A stretch of DNA of 10,729 nucleotides from Thermoanaerobaculia bacterium (GCA_017883215.1 JADGOA010000100.1:1-10729), one strand, 5' to 3'. Positions 1-6,511 are shown, numbered from the stretch's first letter. Numbers and translations: made by a program. The notes: a model not told the origin generated them from the letters alone.

Positions 1-305
1 CGTCATCGATCCGCCGCGGTATCGGCGCCACGCGGGGCGACGTGCTGCTATGCGTCTGCGATCAGCCCCGCATCACCTCCGCGCACCTGCAGGCGCTCGT
101 CGACACACGCGCAGCGATCGCTGCCACCGGGTACAGGGGCGGCGCCGGCGTGCCGGCGTTGTTCACCACACGCTTTCGTGACGAGCTTCTGGCGCTGAAA
201 GGCGACACGGGCGCGAAGAAGGTGATCGAGCGCCATCGCGATGTCGTGGCCGTCGTTCCCTTCGAAGATGCCGCGTTCGATATCGACGAAGAGAGCGATC
301 TCTAG
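1..305 (+). CDS. MocA-like molybdenum cofactor nucleotidyltransferase, 3' part
   Basis: This is the C-terminal part (about 100 residues) of a MobA-like NTP transferase; the 5' end lies before the window and the first full codon is at base 3. The visible part carries the family landmarks of the MocA/YgfJ group: a hydrophobic strand ending in the metal-binding 'CDQP' motif, then 'TSAHLQALV', a 'GGAGVPALF' segment, 'LLALKGDTGAKKVI', and a closing 'FDIDEESDL' that matches the usual 'DIDTPEDL' ending. Family members transfer CMP or GMP to molybdopterin for molybdo-hydroxylases such as xanthine or CO dehydrogenases. Which nucleotide is used cannot be told, because the N-terminal GGxSxRMG-type loop is missing. 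It converges on the lipoprotein gene ending at 507. A plain MobA or another sugar-nucleotide-type transferase is less likely, given the 'GVPALF...GDTGAK' pattern typical of MocA. Confidence 0.8.
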   Translation, partial: SSIRRGIGATRGDVLLCVCDQPRITSAHLQALVDTRAAIAATGYRGGAGVPALFTTRFRDELLALKGDTGAKKVIERHRDVVAVVPFEDAAFDIDEESDL

Positions 306-320
306 CGGACCAATAGAGTT

Positions 321-391
321 TGTAGGGACGCGCAGCAGCGCGTCCGCTCTCTCGTGCGGAAGTTGCGGACGCGCTGCTGCGCGTCCCTACA
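321..391. repeat. Perfect 27-bp inverted repeat made of nested palindromes
   Basis: Bases 321-347 and 365-391 are exact reverse complements over 27 bp, separated by 17 nt. Each arm is itself a small palindrome: GGACGCGC, loop AGCA, GCGCGTCC at 326-345, preceded by TGTAG. The whole block could fold as one long hairpin or as two short ones. It lies between two convergent genes, so it may work as a bidirectional terminator or mRNA 3'-end stabiliser, although there is no T tract. A third copy of the arm, 24 of 27 bases identical, lies at 2876-2902. A REP-like palindromic repeat family is the most likely explanation. Confidence 0.9.
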
Positions 392-433
392 GGTCCTTGA
401 TTGTTCATCGAAGCCGCCCGCCCACGGGAGTTC

Positions 434-456
434 GGCACGGCGCAGCCGTGCCCTAC
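434..456. repeat. Short GC palindrome followed by CCTAC
   Basis: GGCACGGC (434-441), loop GCA and GCCGTGCC (445-452) form a perfect 8-bp stem, followed by CTAC. Read on the minus strand the unit begins GTAGGG and then the palindrome, the same layout as the repeat at 321-391 but with a different stem sequence. A weaker GCGCG/CGCGC hairpin follows at about 473-485. The rest of the 306-506 gap shows no gene. Confidence 0.7.
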
Positions 457-506
457 GGCGAATTGCGCATGCCGCGCGAAGCGCGCTCAAGGTGAAGAAT
501 CGGCAG

Positions 507-1238
507 CTACCGATTGCGCGGATCTCTCCACAACCCCACGACGCGGCGGCCGTAATCGATCGAGAGGAGAAAATGTGCCAGCAGGCGATTGCCGATGCGC
601 GGCTGCGTCAGACCAGGGGAGAACGCCACGTCCACCTCGCCTAAGTCGGAGCCGGCGATGACGATGTGCGCTGTGCCGCGCCCTCGCTTCGCCGCCGGCA
701 GTTCCAGCGTCTCGGGACTGGCGGTGTCGACGATCGCGCTGATCTCGCGTCCGTTCACCATCACGTCCACCTTCGGCTCGCCGGTGAAGTTGTACAGCGT
801 CATCAGGCCGGGAAAGATGCCGGCCTTCTGGTACGACAGCAATCCGGCGTGGTAATCGACGGTGATGGCGCGCCTGCCCCAGACATCCGCTCCGATCATG
901 GCATCCCCGGCTGTGCCGAGGTCGAGCGCGACCGGGGACATCCGAAGCGATTCGCGCTCGTTGAGCTCGATGGAGTGGCCGCCGGCCGTCCGGGACATAA
1001 ATCGCGGGTCGAGCACCGTTCTGGGGGCAGCAGTGCTGAAAAAGAATCGTCCGGCGCGGTTGTCGATCGTGACCGAGGGGACATAAAGGAGGTTGCGCTC
1101 GACGACGAAGACAACGTTCACTTCGTCGCCCACCGGCTCGTTGTGCCACGGCATCGCTGACGAGCATGACGCGGCCAGCAGCAACACCGTGCCGAGTGCG
1201 ACCGCCGTCCTTGCTCTCGAGATCGATTTCGATAACAT
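507..1238 (-). CDS. Lipoprotein with two retropepsin-like (aspartyl protease fold) halves
   Basis: The protein is 243 aa. I chose the ATG at 1238 because a basic start (K4, R8, R10), a hydrophobic core (12-23) and a lipobox-like 'LAASC' with Cys25 follow directly, and because AAGG sits 6 nt upstream of the ATG. A longer reading to 1490 would run through pruA. After the signal the protein shows two similar halves. Half one has 'YVPSVTIDNRAGRFFFSTAAPRT' in pieces around 52-74, then 'MIGADVWGRRAITVDY' at 114-129. Half two has 'VMVNGREISAIVDTASPETLEL' around 159-180 and ends with 'IGNRLLAHFLLSIDYGRRVVGL'. In retropepsin-like proteins these are the DTG strand and the closing 'G..fL....l.iDy....l.L' element. 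Half two keeps the Asp (DTA at 171-173); half one has STA instead, so its catalytic Asp is missing. Hydrolytic activity is therefore doubtful. It is divergent from pruA, with 70 bp between the starts. The role is unknown; an outer-membrane or periplasmic binding or protease-like protein is the best description. Confidence 0.7.
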   Translation of the reverse strand: MLSKSISRARTAVALGTVLLLAASCSSAMPWHNEPVGDEVNVVFVVERNLLYVPSVTIDNRAGRFFFSTAAPRTVLDPRFMSRTAGGHSIELNERESLRMSPVALDLGTAGDAMIGADVWGRRAITVDYHAGLLSYQKAGIFPGLMTLYNFTGEPKVDVMVNGREISAIVDTASPETLELPAAKRGRGTAHIVIAGSDLGEVDVAFSPGLTQPRIGNRLLAHFLLSIDYGRRVVGLWRDPRNR

Positions 1239-1291
1239 ACCGGGCCTTGCCCACGCCTCGGGCTGCAACATCGACGCCGAGGACCAGCCTT

Positions 1292-1298
1292 GAAAGGA
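1292..1298 (+). promoter_or_regulatory. Ribosome binding site of pruA
   Basis: GAAAGGA lies 10 nt before the ATG at 1309 and fixes this start. The 70-bp divergent gap (1239-1308) must hold promoters for both pruA and the minus-strand lipoprotein, but I see no convincing -35/-10 pair in it. Confidence 0.6.
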
Positions 1299-1308
1299 CA
1301 CCACCACC

Positions 1309-2871
1309 ATGCTGCAGATCGAATTCAGGAATGAACCGCTTACAGACTTTAGCAAAGCGGATAGCAAAGCTGCGATGGAAGCGGCTCTCGAGAAAGTGAA
1401 GAGGGAGTTCGGGCGTGAGTATCCGCTGGTCATCGGCGGCCAGCGAATCACCGGTCTGAAGACGTTCGACACCGTCAACCCTTCGCACAAGGATCAGGTC
1501 CTTGGAAAGTTTCAGAAGGGGACCAAAGCTCATGTGGAGCAGGCGCTCGATGCCGCCTGGAAAGCATTCGAGGATTGGAAGCGGCAGCCGGTCGAGGTGC
1601 GCGCCAATGTGCTCTTCACAGCGGCGAAACTTCTCCGCGAACGGAAGCACGAGTTCTCCGCGACGATGGTCTACGAGGTCGGCAAGACGTGGGCCGAGGC
1701 CGATGCCGATACCGCCGAAGCGATCGACTTCTGCGAGTTCTACGCTCGGGAAGCGCATCGCTACGCCGACGAACAGCCGATCACGAAGATCGCCGGCGAG
1801 GACAACGAGCTGGTGTACATCCCGCTGGGCGTCGGCGCGGTCATCCCACCGTGGAACTTCCCGCTGGCGATCATGGCCGGAATGACGACGGCCGGAGCGG
1901 TCTGCGGTAATGCCATCATTCTGAAGCCCTCGTCCGATGCACCGTGGATCGCCTACCGCTTCTTCGCGCTGCTCGAGGAATCCGGCATGCCGGCAGGCGT
2001 CGTGAATTTCCTCAGCGGTTCGGGCGGCGAGGTCGGCGATCCGCTGGTCCAGAGCCCGCGCATCCGCTTCATCTCCTTCACCGGATCGAAGGAAGTCGGC
2101 CTGCACATCAACGAGGAAGCCGCCAAAACGCCGAAGGAGCAGCGTTGGATCAAGCGCGTTGTCGCTGAAATGGGCGGCAAGGATTCCATCGTCGTCGACC
2201 GCGAGACCGCGAATCTCGACGAAGCGGCGGCCGCCGTCGTCGCCTCGGCCTTCGGATTCCAGGGGCAGAAGTGCTCGGCGTGCTCCCGCGTGATCGTGGA
2301 CGAAGCGATTTTCGACAAGTTCGTCACGATGATCGTCGAGAAGACGAAGGTGCTGAAGATCGGTCCCGCCGAGAAGGGCGATTCGCAGATCGGACCCGTC
2401 GTGAACAAGAAGGCGATGGAGAAGATCAGGGAATACATCGACAAGGGGCAGAAGGAAGGGCCGCTCCTCGCGGGCGGCAAGATCCATCCGGAGGAAGGGT
2501 TCTTCATCGAGCCGACAGTCATCGGGCCGGTCGACGTGAAGAGCACCATCTCGCAGGAAGAGATCTTCGGACCGGTGCTGGCGGTGCTCAAGGCGAAGGA
2601 CTTCGACCACGCACTGCAGCTGGCCAACGACACGGAGTTCGGCCTCACGGGCTCGGTCTTCACCGATAACGAGCAGAAGATCGAGCGCGCACAGAACGAG
2701 TTCTTCGTCGGCAACCTCTACTTCAACCGCAAGTGCACCGGCGCGCTGGTGGGCGTGCACCCATTCGGTGGCTTCAACATGTCGGGCACCGACTCGAAAG
2801 CCGGCGGCCGCGACTACCTCGGCCTCTTCATGCAGGCGAAGGCGATCTCGCGGAAGATCAGCAGGAAATGA
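1309..2871 (+). CDS. pruA: L-glutamate gamma-semialdehyde (1-pyrroline-5-carboxylate) dehydrogenase
   Basis: This 520-aa NAD-dependent aldehyde dehydrogenase oxidises glutamate semialdehyde (from 1-pyrroline-5-carboxylate) to glutamate, the second step of proline breakdown, in the cytoplasm. Length and the N-terminal segment (about 25-60, 'REYPLVIGGQRI', 'FDTVNPSH') match the stand-alone RocA/PruA type, which lacks the proline dehydrogenase domain of PutA. The aldehyde dehydrogenase residues are all present: Asn183 in 'PWNFP', the base Glu287 in 'EMGGKDS', the nucleophile Cys322 in 'GQKCSACSR', then 'EEIFGPVLAVL' and, near the C-terminus, 'HPFGGFNMSGTDSKAGG'. The last feature, with 'GGRDYL' and 'QAKAISRK', is typical of P5C dehydrogenases. 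No proline dehydrogenase gene is in the window. A palindrome starts 5 nt after the stop codon. Its antisense strand has long open frames, which are codon-bias shadows. Function is confident; the precise substrate is inferred from family. Confidence 0.95.
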   Translation: MLQIEFRNEPLTDFSKADSKAAMEAALEKVKREFGREYPLVIGGQRITGLKTFDTVNPSHKDQVLGKFQKGTKAHVEQALDAAWKAFEDWKRQPVEVRANVLFTAAKLLRERKHEFSATMVYEVGKTWAEADADTAEAIDFCEFYAREAHRYADEQPITKIAGEDNELVYIPLGVGAVIPPWNFPLAIMAGMTTAGAVCGNAIILKPSSDAPWIAYRFFALLEESGMPAGVVNFLSGSGGEVGDPLVQSPRIRFISFTGSKEVGLHINEEAAKTPKEQRWIKRVVAEMGGKDSIVVDRETANLDEAAAAVVASAFGFQGQKCSACSRVIVDEAIFDKFVTMIVEKTKVLKIGPAEKGDSQIGPVVNKKAMEKIREYIDKGQKEGPLLAGGKIHPEEGFFIEPTVIGPVDVKSTISQEEIFGPVLAVLKAKDFDHALQLANDTEFGLTGSVFTDNEQKIERAQNEFFVGNLYFNRKCTGALVGVHPFGGFNMSGTDSKAGGRDYLGLFMQAKAISRKISRK

Positions 2872-2875
2872 ACGA

Positions 2876-2902
2876 TGTAGGGACGCGCAGCGGCGCGTCC
2901 CT
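2876..2902. repeat. Third copy of the GTAGGG palindrome, possible pruA 3' hairpin
   Basis: TGTAG is followed by GGGACGCGC (2880-2888), loop AGCG, GCGCGTCCC. The stem is 9 bp and perfect. Over 27 bases it differs from 321-347 at only three positions. It starts 5 nt after the pruA stop, so it could end or protect the pruA mRNA, but no T run follows. Confidence 0.75.
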
Positions 2903-2950
2903 GAACGGGCAAACGGTCGAGGTTCATTCGAAGCATCAGCGAGGGTCGCA

Positions 2951-2965
2951 GACGCCGGAGGCGTC
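2951..2965. repeat. Small palindrome GACGCC-GGA-GGCGTC
   Basis: A perfect 6-bp stem with a 3-nt loop. It belongs to the cluster of GC palindromes filling 2872-3065, a stretch in which I see no gene on either strand. Confidence 0.5.
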
Positions 2966-2992
2966 GTAGACGGTAGCCGGGGGTCGCCAACG

Positions 2993-3060
2993 GGTCCCCT
3001 CGCCCCGCGGCGCGAGCGCGGTCAATCACGCTGTACGAACGTCCGCGGGGCGAGGGGACC
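2993..3060. repeat. Perfect 18-bp inverted repeat with 32-nt spacer
   Basis: GGTCCCCTCGCCCCGCGG (2993-3010) and its exact reverse complement (3043-3060) flank a 32-nt spacer. The arms are unrelated in sequence to the GTAGGG repeats nearby. It could be a strong hairpin (terminator or mRNA stabiliser between pruA and the next unit), a non-autonomous palindromic element, or a protein binding site. No T tract and no open frame lie inside. Confidence 0.85.
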
Positions 3061-3128
3061 GGGACGCGCCGTTGTTTTCGCGAGCCGGCTGCGCTGTCCA
3101 GTTATTAGTAGATTAGTGCTCGCCCACA

Positions 3129-3156
3129 TTGACTAATAGATTCAATAGTTTAGAAT
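3129..3156 (+). promoter_or_regulatory. Sigma-70-like promoter placed for a leaderless mRNA
   Basis: In the only AT-rich stretch of the gap, TTGACT (3129-3134) and TAGAAT (3151-3156) stand 16 nt apart, each matching the sigma-70 consensus at five of six bases. The expected start of transcription, about 7 nt after the -10 box, falls on or beside the GTG start codon at 3163. ATTAGT occurs twice just upstream (3104-3109, 3112-3117), with its reverse complement ACTAAT at 3132-3137 overlapping the -35 box. This arrangement could be an operator. Confidence 0.65.
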
Positions 3157-3162
3157 GCCAAC

Positions 3163-4311
3163 GTGACGTTCCATACCCCGTGGGTTGCGGCTGCTGTCGC
3201 ACTCGTTCTCACCGCCTGTGCCTCTTCCGTTCCGCCTTCGGCAGCGCCTGGCGACGAACCGATTCCCGCGGAGTGGCTCCAGCTCGGTGAGTCTCCGCGC
3301 TACCCCGCTTTGTCGTACGACGCCGGCGGCGTTCTGCTGCACGTTCCCCGGACCGCCGCGAGCGCCGGCGTGAGGGTGGTGCAGGTTGGCGGCGGAAGCA
3401 AACTCGTCAAAGACGATAAGGAGCTCACGCCTTCGTTCCTGGCGATCGACTCCTTCGATGTTTCGCTCGAACGGCGGGAGATCGTTTTCTCGGCGAAGCG
3501 CACCGACAACTTCGACGTGGGGCTCGTATCGCTCGACGGAAGCGACATTCACTGGATTCCGGAAGATCCGGCCGACGAGGTGGGCGTGCAGTGGGCGCCG
3601 CGGGGGAACAAGGTCAGCTACGTGGTCCGCAGCCGCGGCGGAGACCTCGTGCGCACCGTGCACATTCCGACCTCGATGCAGCTGACCACCGAGTTCCCGT
3701 TCGGGCGCGTCCACGCGCTGGCGTGGGATCCGCGGGCGGAGCGCTATGCCGTGTCCTGGAGCTCCGTCGACGCGGCGGACCGCATCGAGGTGATGGCGTA
3801 CGCCGGCAACGAAAGAAACCTGAGCGTGGCGCCGGCCGTGAAACTGCCGGCGGAAGTCGAGCCGATCGGCGGGGCTCTGATGCTTCACCCTGCCGGTGTT
3901 CGGTACAACGAGAAGATCCCGCTGGTGGTCTGGCGCACCGGCGATCGCAACGAGTGGAGCGACGCCCGGGGTGCGCTGGAGCGCGATGTGACGGTGGCGT
4001 GCGCTGTGATCGACCGCGACCCCGACGACGCATTCTGGACGGCGGTGGCCTCGATCCCGTGGATCGACAGCGGGCACGCATACGTCATCGGGGTGAAAAT
4101 GGCGGCACCGGCAGGAGTGCCGGTGCCACAAAAAGCAGCGGCGCCGGCCGGCGCGACATGGGTGGTTCCTGACGCCTCCGTCCCAGCCGGACGCTACCGC
4201 AAACGCGACAACATCGTGAGCGTTGCGCCCGCTCTAGTACAATCCTTCGGCGCCGCCTGGGTTGCACATCAGTTGAAGGGACACCCGCCTGCGAATGGCA
4301 GCCACCGATGA
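3163..4311 (+). CDS. Lipoprotein with TolB/WD40-like beta-propeller repeats
   Basis: This is a 382-aa protein of unknown function. GTG 3163 is the only usable start because an in-frame TAG lies at 3151; there is no Shine-Dalgarno sequence. The N-terminus is a short hydrophobic segment (7-18) ending in a good lipobox, L16-T17-A18-C19. The signal is odd in having no Lys or Arg before its core. The mature part (about 40-260) repeats strand patterns such as 'ALSYDAGGVLLHVPR', 'VSLERREIVFSAKR' and 'VQWAPRGNKVSYVV', resembling the PD40/TolB-type propeller blades ('SPDGkkIaF'). Residues about 311-322 are encoded by a GC palindrome, followed by an Ala/Pro-rich linker (324-330). The 3' end overlaps lepB by 17 nt and carries its likely promoter. 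Being first in a unit with lepB and pcnB suggests co-transcription only, not a shared function. The propeller assignment is by pattern and only moderately sure. Confidence 0.75.
   Translation: MTFHTPWVAAAVALVLTACASSVPPSAAPGDEPIPAEWLQLGESPRYPALSYDAGGVLLHVPRTAASAGVRVVQVGGGSKLVKDDKELTPSFLAIDSFDVSLERREIVFSAKRTDNFDVGLVSLDGSDIHWIPEDPADEVGVQWAPRGNKVSYVVRSRGGDLVRTVHIPTSMQLTTEFPFGRVHALAWDPRAERYAVSWSSVDAADRIEVMAYAGNERNLSVAPAVKLPAEVEPIGGALMLHPAGVRYNEKIPLVVWRTGDRNEWSDARGALERDVTVACAVIDRDPDDAFWTAVASIPWIDSGHAYVIGVKMAAPAGVPVPQKAAAPAGATWVVPDASVPAGRYRKRDNIVSVAPALVQSFGAAWVAHQLKGHPPANGSHR
4104..4127. repeat. GC palindrome inside a coding region
   Basis: GGCACCGGCA (4104-4113), loop GGAG, TGCCGGTGCC (4118-4127) is a perfect 10-bp stem. 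It is translated in frame as part of 'MAAPAGVPVPQ' in the lipoprotein. It has the same build (8-10 bp GC stem, 3-4 nt loop) as the intergenic palindromes. Confidence 0.75.
4238..4243 (+). promoter_or_regulatory. Possible -10 box for lepB
   Basis: TACAAT, five of six matches to the sigma-70 -10, stands 51 nt before the lepB ATG, inside the end of the preceding gene. The -35 candidate TCGTGA at 18-nt spacing is poor. GAAGGG at 4275-4280 is the only Shine-Dalgarno-like stretch, 14 nt before the ATG, which is farther than usual. This is a tentative call. Confidence 0.3.
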
Positions 4312-5065
4312 AGCCCAGAAGAAGTCGACGATCCGCGAGTATTACGAAGCGCTTCTGATCGCCGTCATCTTCGTCAATTTCGCCCGTATCTTCGTGTTTC
4401 AGGCCTTCAAGATCCCCACGGGATCGATGGAGGACAACCTGAAGGTCGGCGATCACATCATCGTCAACAAGTTCATCTACGGCCCCGAGCCGGGATCGTT
4501 CCTGCGGAAGCTTTTGCCGCTGCGCGAAGTCAAGCGCGGCGACATCATCGTGTTCCGCTATCCGCTGCAGCCCGATACAGACTTCGTGAAACGCGTCATA
4601 GGCATGCCCGGCGACACGGTCGAAGTCCGCGACAAGAAGGTATCGGTCAACGGCAAACAGCTCGATGAGCCCTATGTCATCCACGACGATCCCCAGATTT
4701 ATCCCCTGCAGCCGGCGCTGCCGGAGCCTTACCGCTCGCGCGATCAGTACGGCCCCTACACCGTGGCGGAAGGGCAGTACTTCGCGATGGGCGACAACCG
4801 CGACCGCTCCAGCGACTCCCGTTACTGGGGGACCGTTCCGCGCTCGATGATCAAGGGGCGCGCTTTCATGGTCTACTGGTCGTTTCGCGGCACGCCGCCG
4901 CCACCCGACGCTCCGCCCGCCGACCGCATCAAGGAGCTGGCCAGCGTCTTCATTCACTTCGTCACGAGAACCCGCTGGGATCGCACGTTCCTGATCGTCG
5001 ACAGCCACTATCACTATCATCCTGAGCCTGACTCCGACATCCCGAACGAATCCTTCAGCCCATGA
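4295..5065 (+). CDS. lepB: Signal peptidase I
   Basis: This 256-aa inner-membrane serine protease removes signal peptides from exported proteins. One membrane segment (about 18-36) follows a short charged start. The conserved boxes are present: 'IPTGSMEDNL' with nucleophile Ser44, 'LKVGDHIIVNKF' (49-60), 'VKRVIGMPGDTV' with general base Lys99, and 'GDNRDRSSDSRYWG' (166-179). Between the Lys box and the GDNR box is a longer segment (about 125-160) with 'HDDPQIYP' and 'RDQYGPYTVAEGQYFAMGDNRD', a style I associate with acidobacterial enzymes. After the fold ends near 'VYWSF', a tail of about 60 residues runs through 'TRTRWDRTFLIVDS' to a His/Glu/Asp-rich end. The Met after the Ser is followed by EDN rather than the common xPT. 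The start overlaps the upstream lipoprotein gene by 17 nt, and the stop shares ATGA with pcnB, pointing to translational coupling. Confidence 0.95.
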   Translation: MAATDEAQKKSTIREYYEALLIAVIFVNFARIFVFQAFKIPTGSMEDNLKVGDHIIVNKFIYGPEPGSFLRKLLPLREVKRGDIIVFRYPLQPDTDFVKRVIGMPGDTVEVRDKKVSVNGKQLDEPYVIHDDPQIYPLQPALPEPYRSRDQYGPYTVAEGQYFAMGDNRDRSSDSRYWGTVPRSMIKGRAFMVYWSFRGTPPPPDAPPADRIKELASVFIHFVTRTRWDRTFLIVDSHYHYHPEPDSDIPNESFSP

Positions 5066-6393
5066 CCGATCAGCCTCACTCACACCCGGCGGATAAAGCC
5101 GCCGACGAGCAGCGCGAGCCCGACCACGAGCAGCAGACCGCGGCCGCTGAAGGCGTAGTGATCGATCGGAGCTCCCATCCGATCTCCCGCCGTAGCATCC
5201 CGGAGAACGTCCTCAAAGTCCTTTACCGGCTGCACCGCAGCGGCTACCGCGCCTATCTGTGTGGCGGAAGCGTCCGCGATCTGCTGATGAACCGGACGCC
5301 GAAGGATTTCGATCTCGCCACCGACGCGCATCCGACGGAGGTGCGCCGCCTGTTCCGCAACAGCCGCATCATCGGTCGCCGTTTCCGGCTGGTGCACGTC
5401 ATCTTTCAGGATCAGACGGTCGAGGTCTCGACGTTCCGGCGCGAGCCGGAGCGGGCCGAGGACGCCGAAAACCTTCTCATCACCGACGACAACACCTTCG
5501 GCTCGCCGCTGCAGGACGCGCGGCGCCGCGACTTCACCATCAACGCGCTGTTCTACAACATCGCCGATTTCTCGGTCATCGACTACATCGGCGGGCTGGA
5601 GGACATGACGGCCAAGCGCATCCGCGTCATCGGCGATCCCGACGTGCGCTTCCGCGAAGACCCGGTGCGGATGATGCGCGCGGTGGAGTTCGCGTCACGG
5701 CTCGACTTCGAGATCGAGCCAGCCACCCGCGAGGCCATCGTCCGGCATCGCAACGAGATCCTGAAAGCCTCGCCGCCGCGCGTTTCCGAGGAGATCCTGG
5801 AGCTGCTGCGCCGCGGCTGGTCGGGCGACGCCATCCGCCTGGCGGTCGACGTCGGGCTGCTCGAGCCGCTCCTGCCCGAGGTTTACAACGCCATCGTCAA
5901 CGATCGCGCGCCGTACTTCTGGAAGATGCTCGAGGTGCTCGACCGTACGGTTGCCAGCGGGCGGAAGATCTCCGACGCGGTCTCGCTCTCGGTGCTCTTC
6001 CTGCCGTGGATCGTCGCGGAGCTCGAGGCCGAGGAGCAGCGCCGCGACGGCCGCATGCGTCTCGGCGAAGTGATCCTGTTCATCCGCGAGCTGACCCAGC
6101 CGCTCTGTGCGCGCATGGCGTTGTCGGCCGGCACGCGCCACCACATCGAGCAGACGCTGGAGACGCTGTGGCGGCTTCTCGAGCCGCCGTCGGAGCGCCG
6201 GGCCATGTTCCGCTTCGTCTATCGCGAGCCATTCAACGATGCCCTGTCGCTTCTCGAGCTCTACGCGCTCTCCTCCGGGAAGTACGTCGAGCAGTTCCGC
6301 CAGTGGCAGTCGTTCGCCACCCGCGTCCGCCGCTCAGCCGAGGAAGCGCCGGACGCACCCGTGAAGCGGCGGCGACGGAAGAAGAAGTCCTGA
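5062..6393 (+). CDS. pcnB: Poly(A) polymerase I family nucleotidyltransferase
   Basis: This 443-aa class II nucleotidyltransferase adds 3' adenylate tails that mark RNA for decay. After a His/Asp/Glu-rich, probably disordered leader (1-40), the catalytic head has 'CGGSVRD' (67-73), 'KDFDLATDA' with metal-binding Asp82 and Asp84, and 'VEVSTFRRE'. The stretch 'LFRNSRIIGRRFRLVHV' (97-113) is the signature that separates PcnB-type poly(A) polymerases from CCA-adding tRNA enzymes. 'RRRDFTINALFYN' and 'REDPVRMMRAVEFASRL' complete the head and neck. The protein ends in a very basic tail, 'KRRRRKKKS' (435-443), likely to bind RNA. Its ATG overlaps the lepB stop by 4 nt, so the two are translated together. 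The stop codon lies inside the first unit of a heptamer repeat. A CCA-adding role cannot be fully excluded from sequence alone. Confidence 0.9.
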   Translation: MTDQPHSHPADKAADEQREPDHEQQTAAAEGVVIDRSSHPISRRSIPENVLKVLYRLHRSGYRAYLCGGSVRDLLMNRTPKDFDLATDAHPTEVRRLFRNSRIIGRRFRLVHVIFQDQTVEVSTFRREPERAEDAENLLITDDNTFGSPLQDARRRDFTINALFYNIADFSVIDYIGGLEDMTAKRIRVIGDPDVRFREDPVRMMRAVEFASRLDFEIEPATREAIVRHRNEILKASPPRVSEEILELLRRGWSGDAIRLAVDVGLLEPLLPEVYNAIVNDRAPYFWKMLEVLDRTVASGRKISDAVSLSVLFLPWIVAELEAEEQRRDGRMRLGEVILFIRELTQPLCARMALSAGTRHHIEQTLETLWRLLEPPSERRAMFRFVYREPFNDALSLLELYALSSGKYVEQFRQWQSFATRVRRSAEEAPDAPVKRRRRKKKS

Positions 6394-6417
6394 GTCCTGA
6401 GTCCTGAGTCCTGAGTC
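6386..6417 (+). repeat. Heptamer tandem array (AGTCCTG), about 4.6 units
   Basis: Thirty-two bases follow an exact 7-bp period with unit AGTCCTG. The array begins in the last two codons of pcnB and includes its TGA stop, so copy changes after the first unit would not alter the protein. Its inverse lies at 6514-6540. Confidence 0.95.
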
Positions 6418-6443
6418 GGTCACGAGGTAAGACCTTGTCACAG

Positions 6444-6497
6444 GCCTCGTGACCTCTAAACCTCGGAACCTCGTGACCTCGTGACCTCGTGACCTCG
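6444..6497 (+). repeat. Octamer tandem array (ACCTCGTG), about 6.75 units
   Basis: The first three units are degenerate (GCCTCGTG, ACCTCTAA, ACCTCGGA) and the last 3.75 are exact. GGTCACGAGG at 6418-6427 is the reverse complement of CCTCGTGACC in the array, which allows stems with several alternative units. Each exact unit supplies a GTG; the one at 6489 opens a longer but unlikely reading of the cysteine desulfurase. Confidence 0.9.
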
Positions 6498-6505
6498 ATT
6501 ACCGT

Positions 6506-6511
6506 TACACT
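6506..6511 (+). promoter_or_regulatory. Weak -10-like box before the cysteine desulfurase
   Basis: TACACT matches the sigma-70 -10 at four of six bases. GTGACC from the octamer array lies 19 nt upstream (6481-6486) as a four of six match to TTGACA. If used, transcription would begin near 6518, leaving a leader of about 25 nt and making GTG 6489 unavailable. Tentative. Confidence 0.2.

Noticed and set aside
487..2760. 757-codon open frame on the minus strand across pruA
   Set aside because: It is antisense to a clear full-length pruA and its residues are the Arg/Asp/His/Leu-rich pattern of a codon-bias shadow. No domain is recognisable, and it also covers the lipoprotein gene in another frame.
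3142..4131. 329-codon minus-strand frame starting MWHRHSCRCR
   Set aside because: Its start comes from the palindrome at 4104-4127 and the rest is antisense to the lipoprotein, whose signal peptide, promoter and gene order support the plus strand.
4085..5083. 332-codon minus-strand frame over lepB
   Set aside because: lepB on the plus strand has every signal peptidase box; the opposite frame has none of any family.
5259..6407. 382-codon plus-strand frame inside pcnB
   Set aside because: It is a +1 shadow of pcnB with a low-complexity Arg/Ala/Pro composition.
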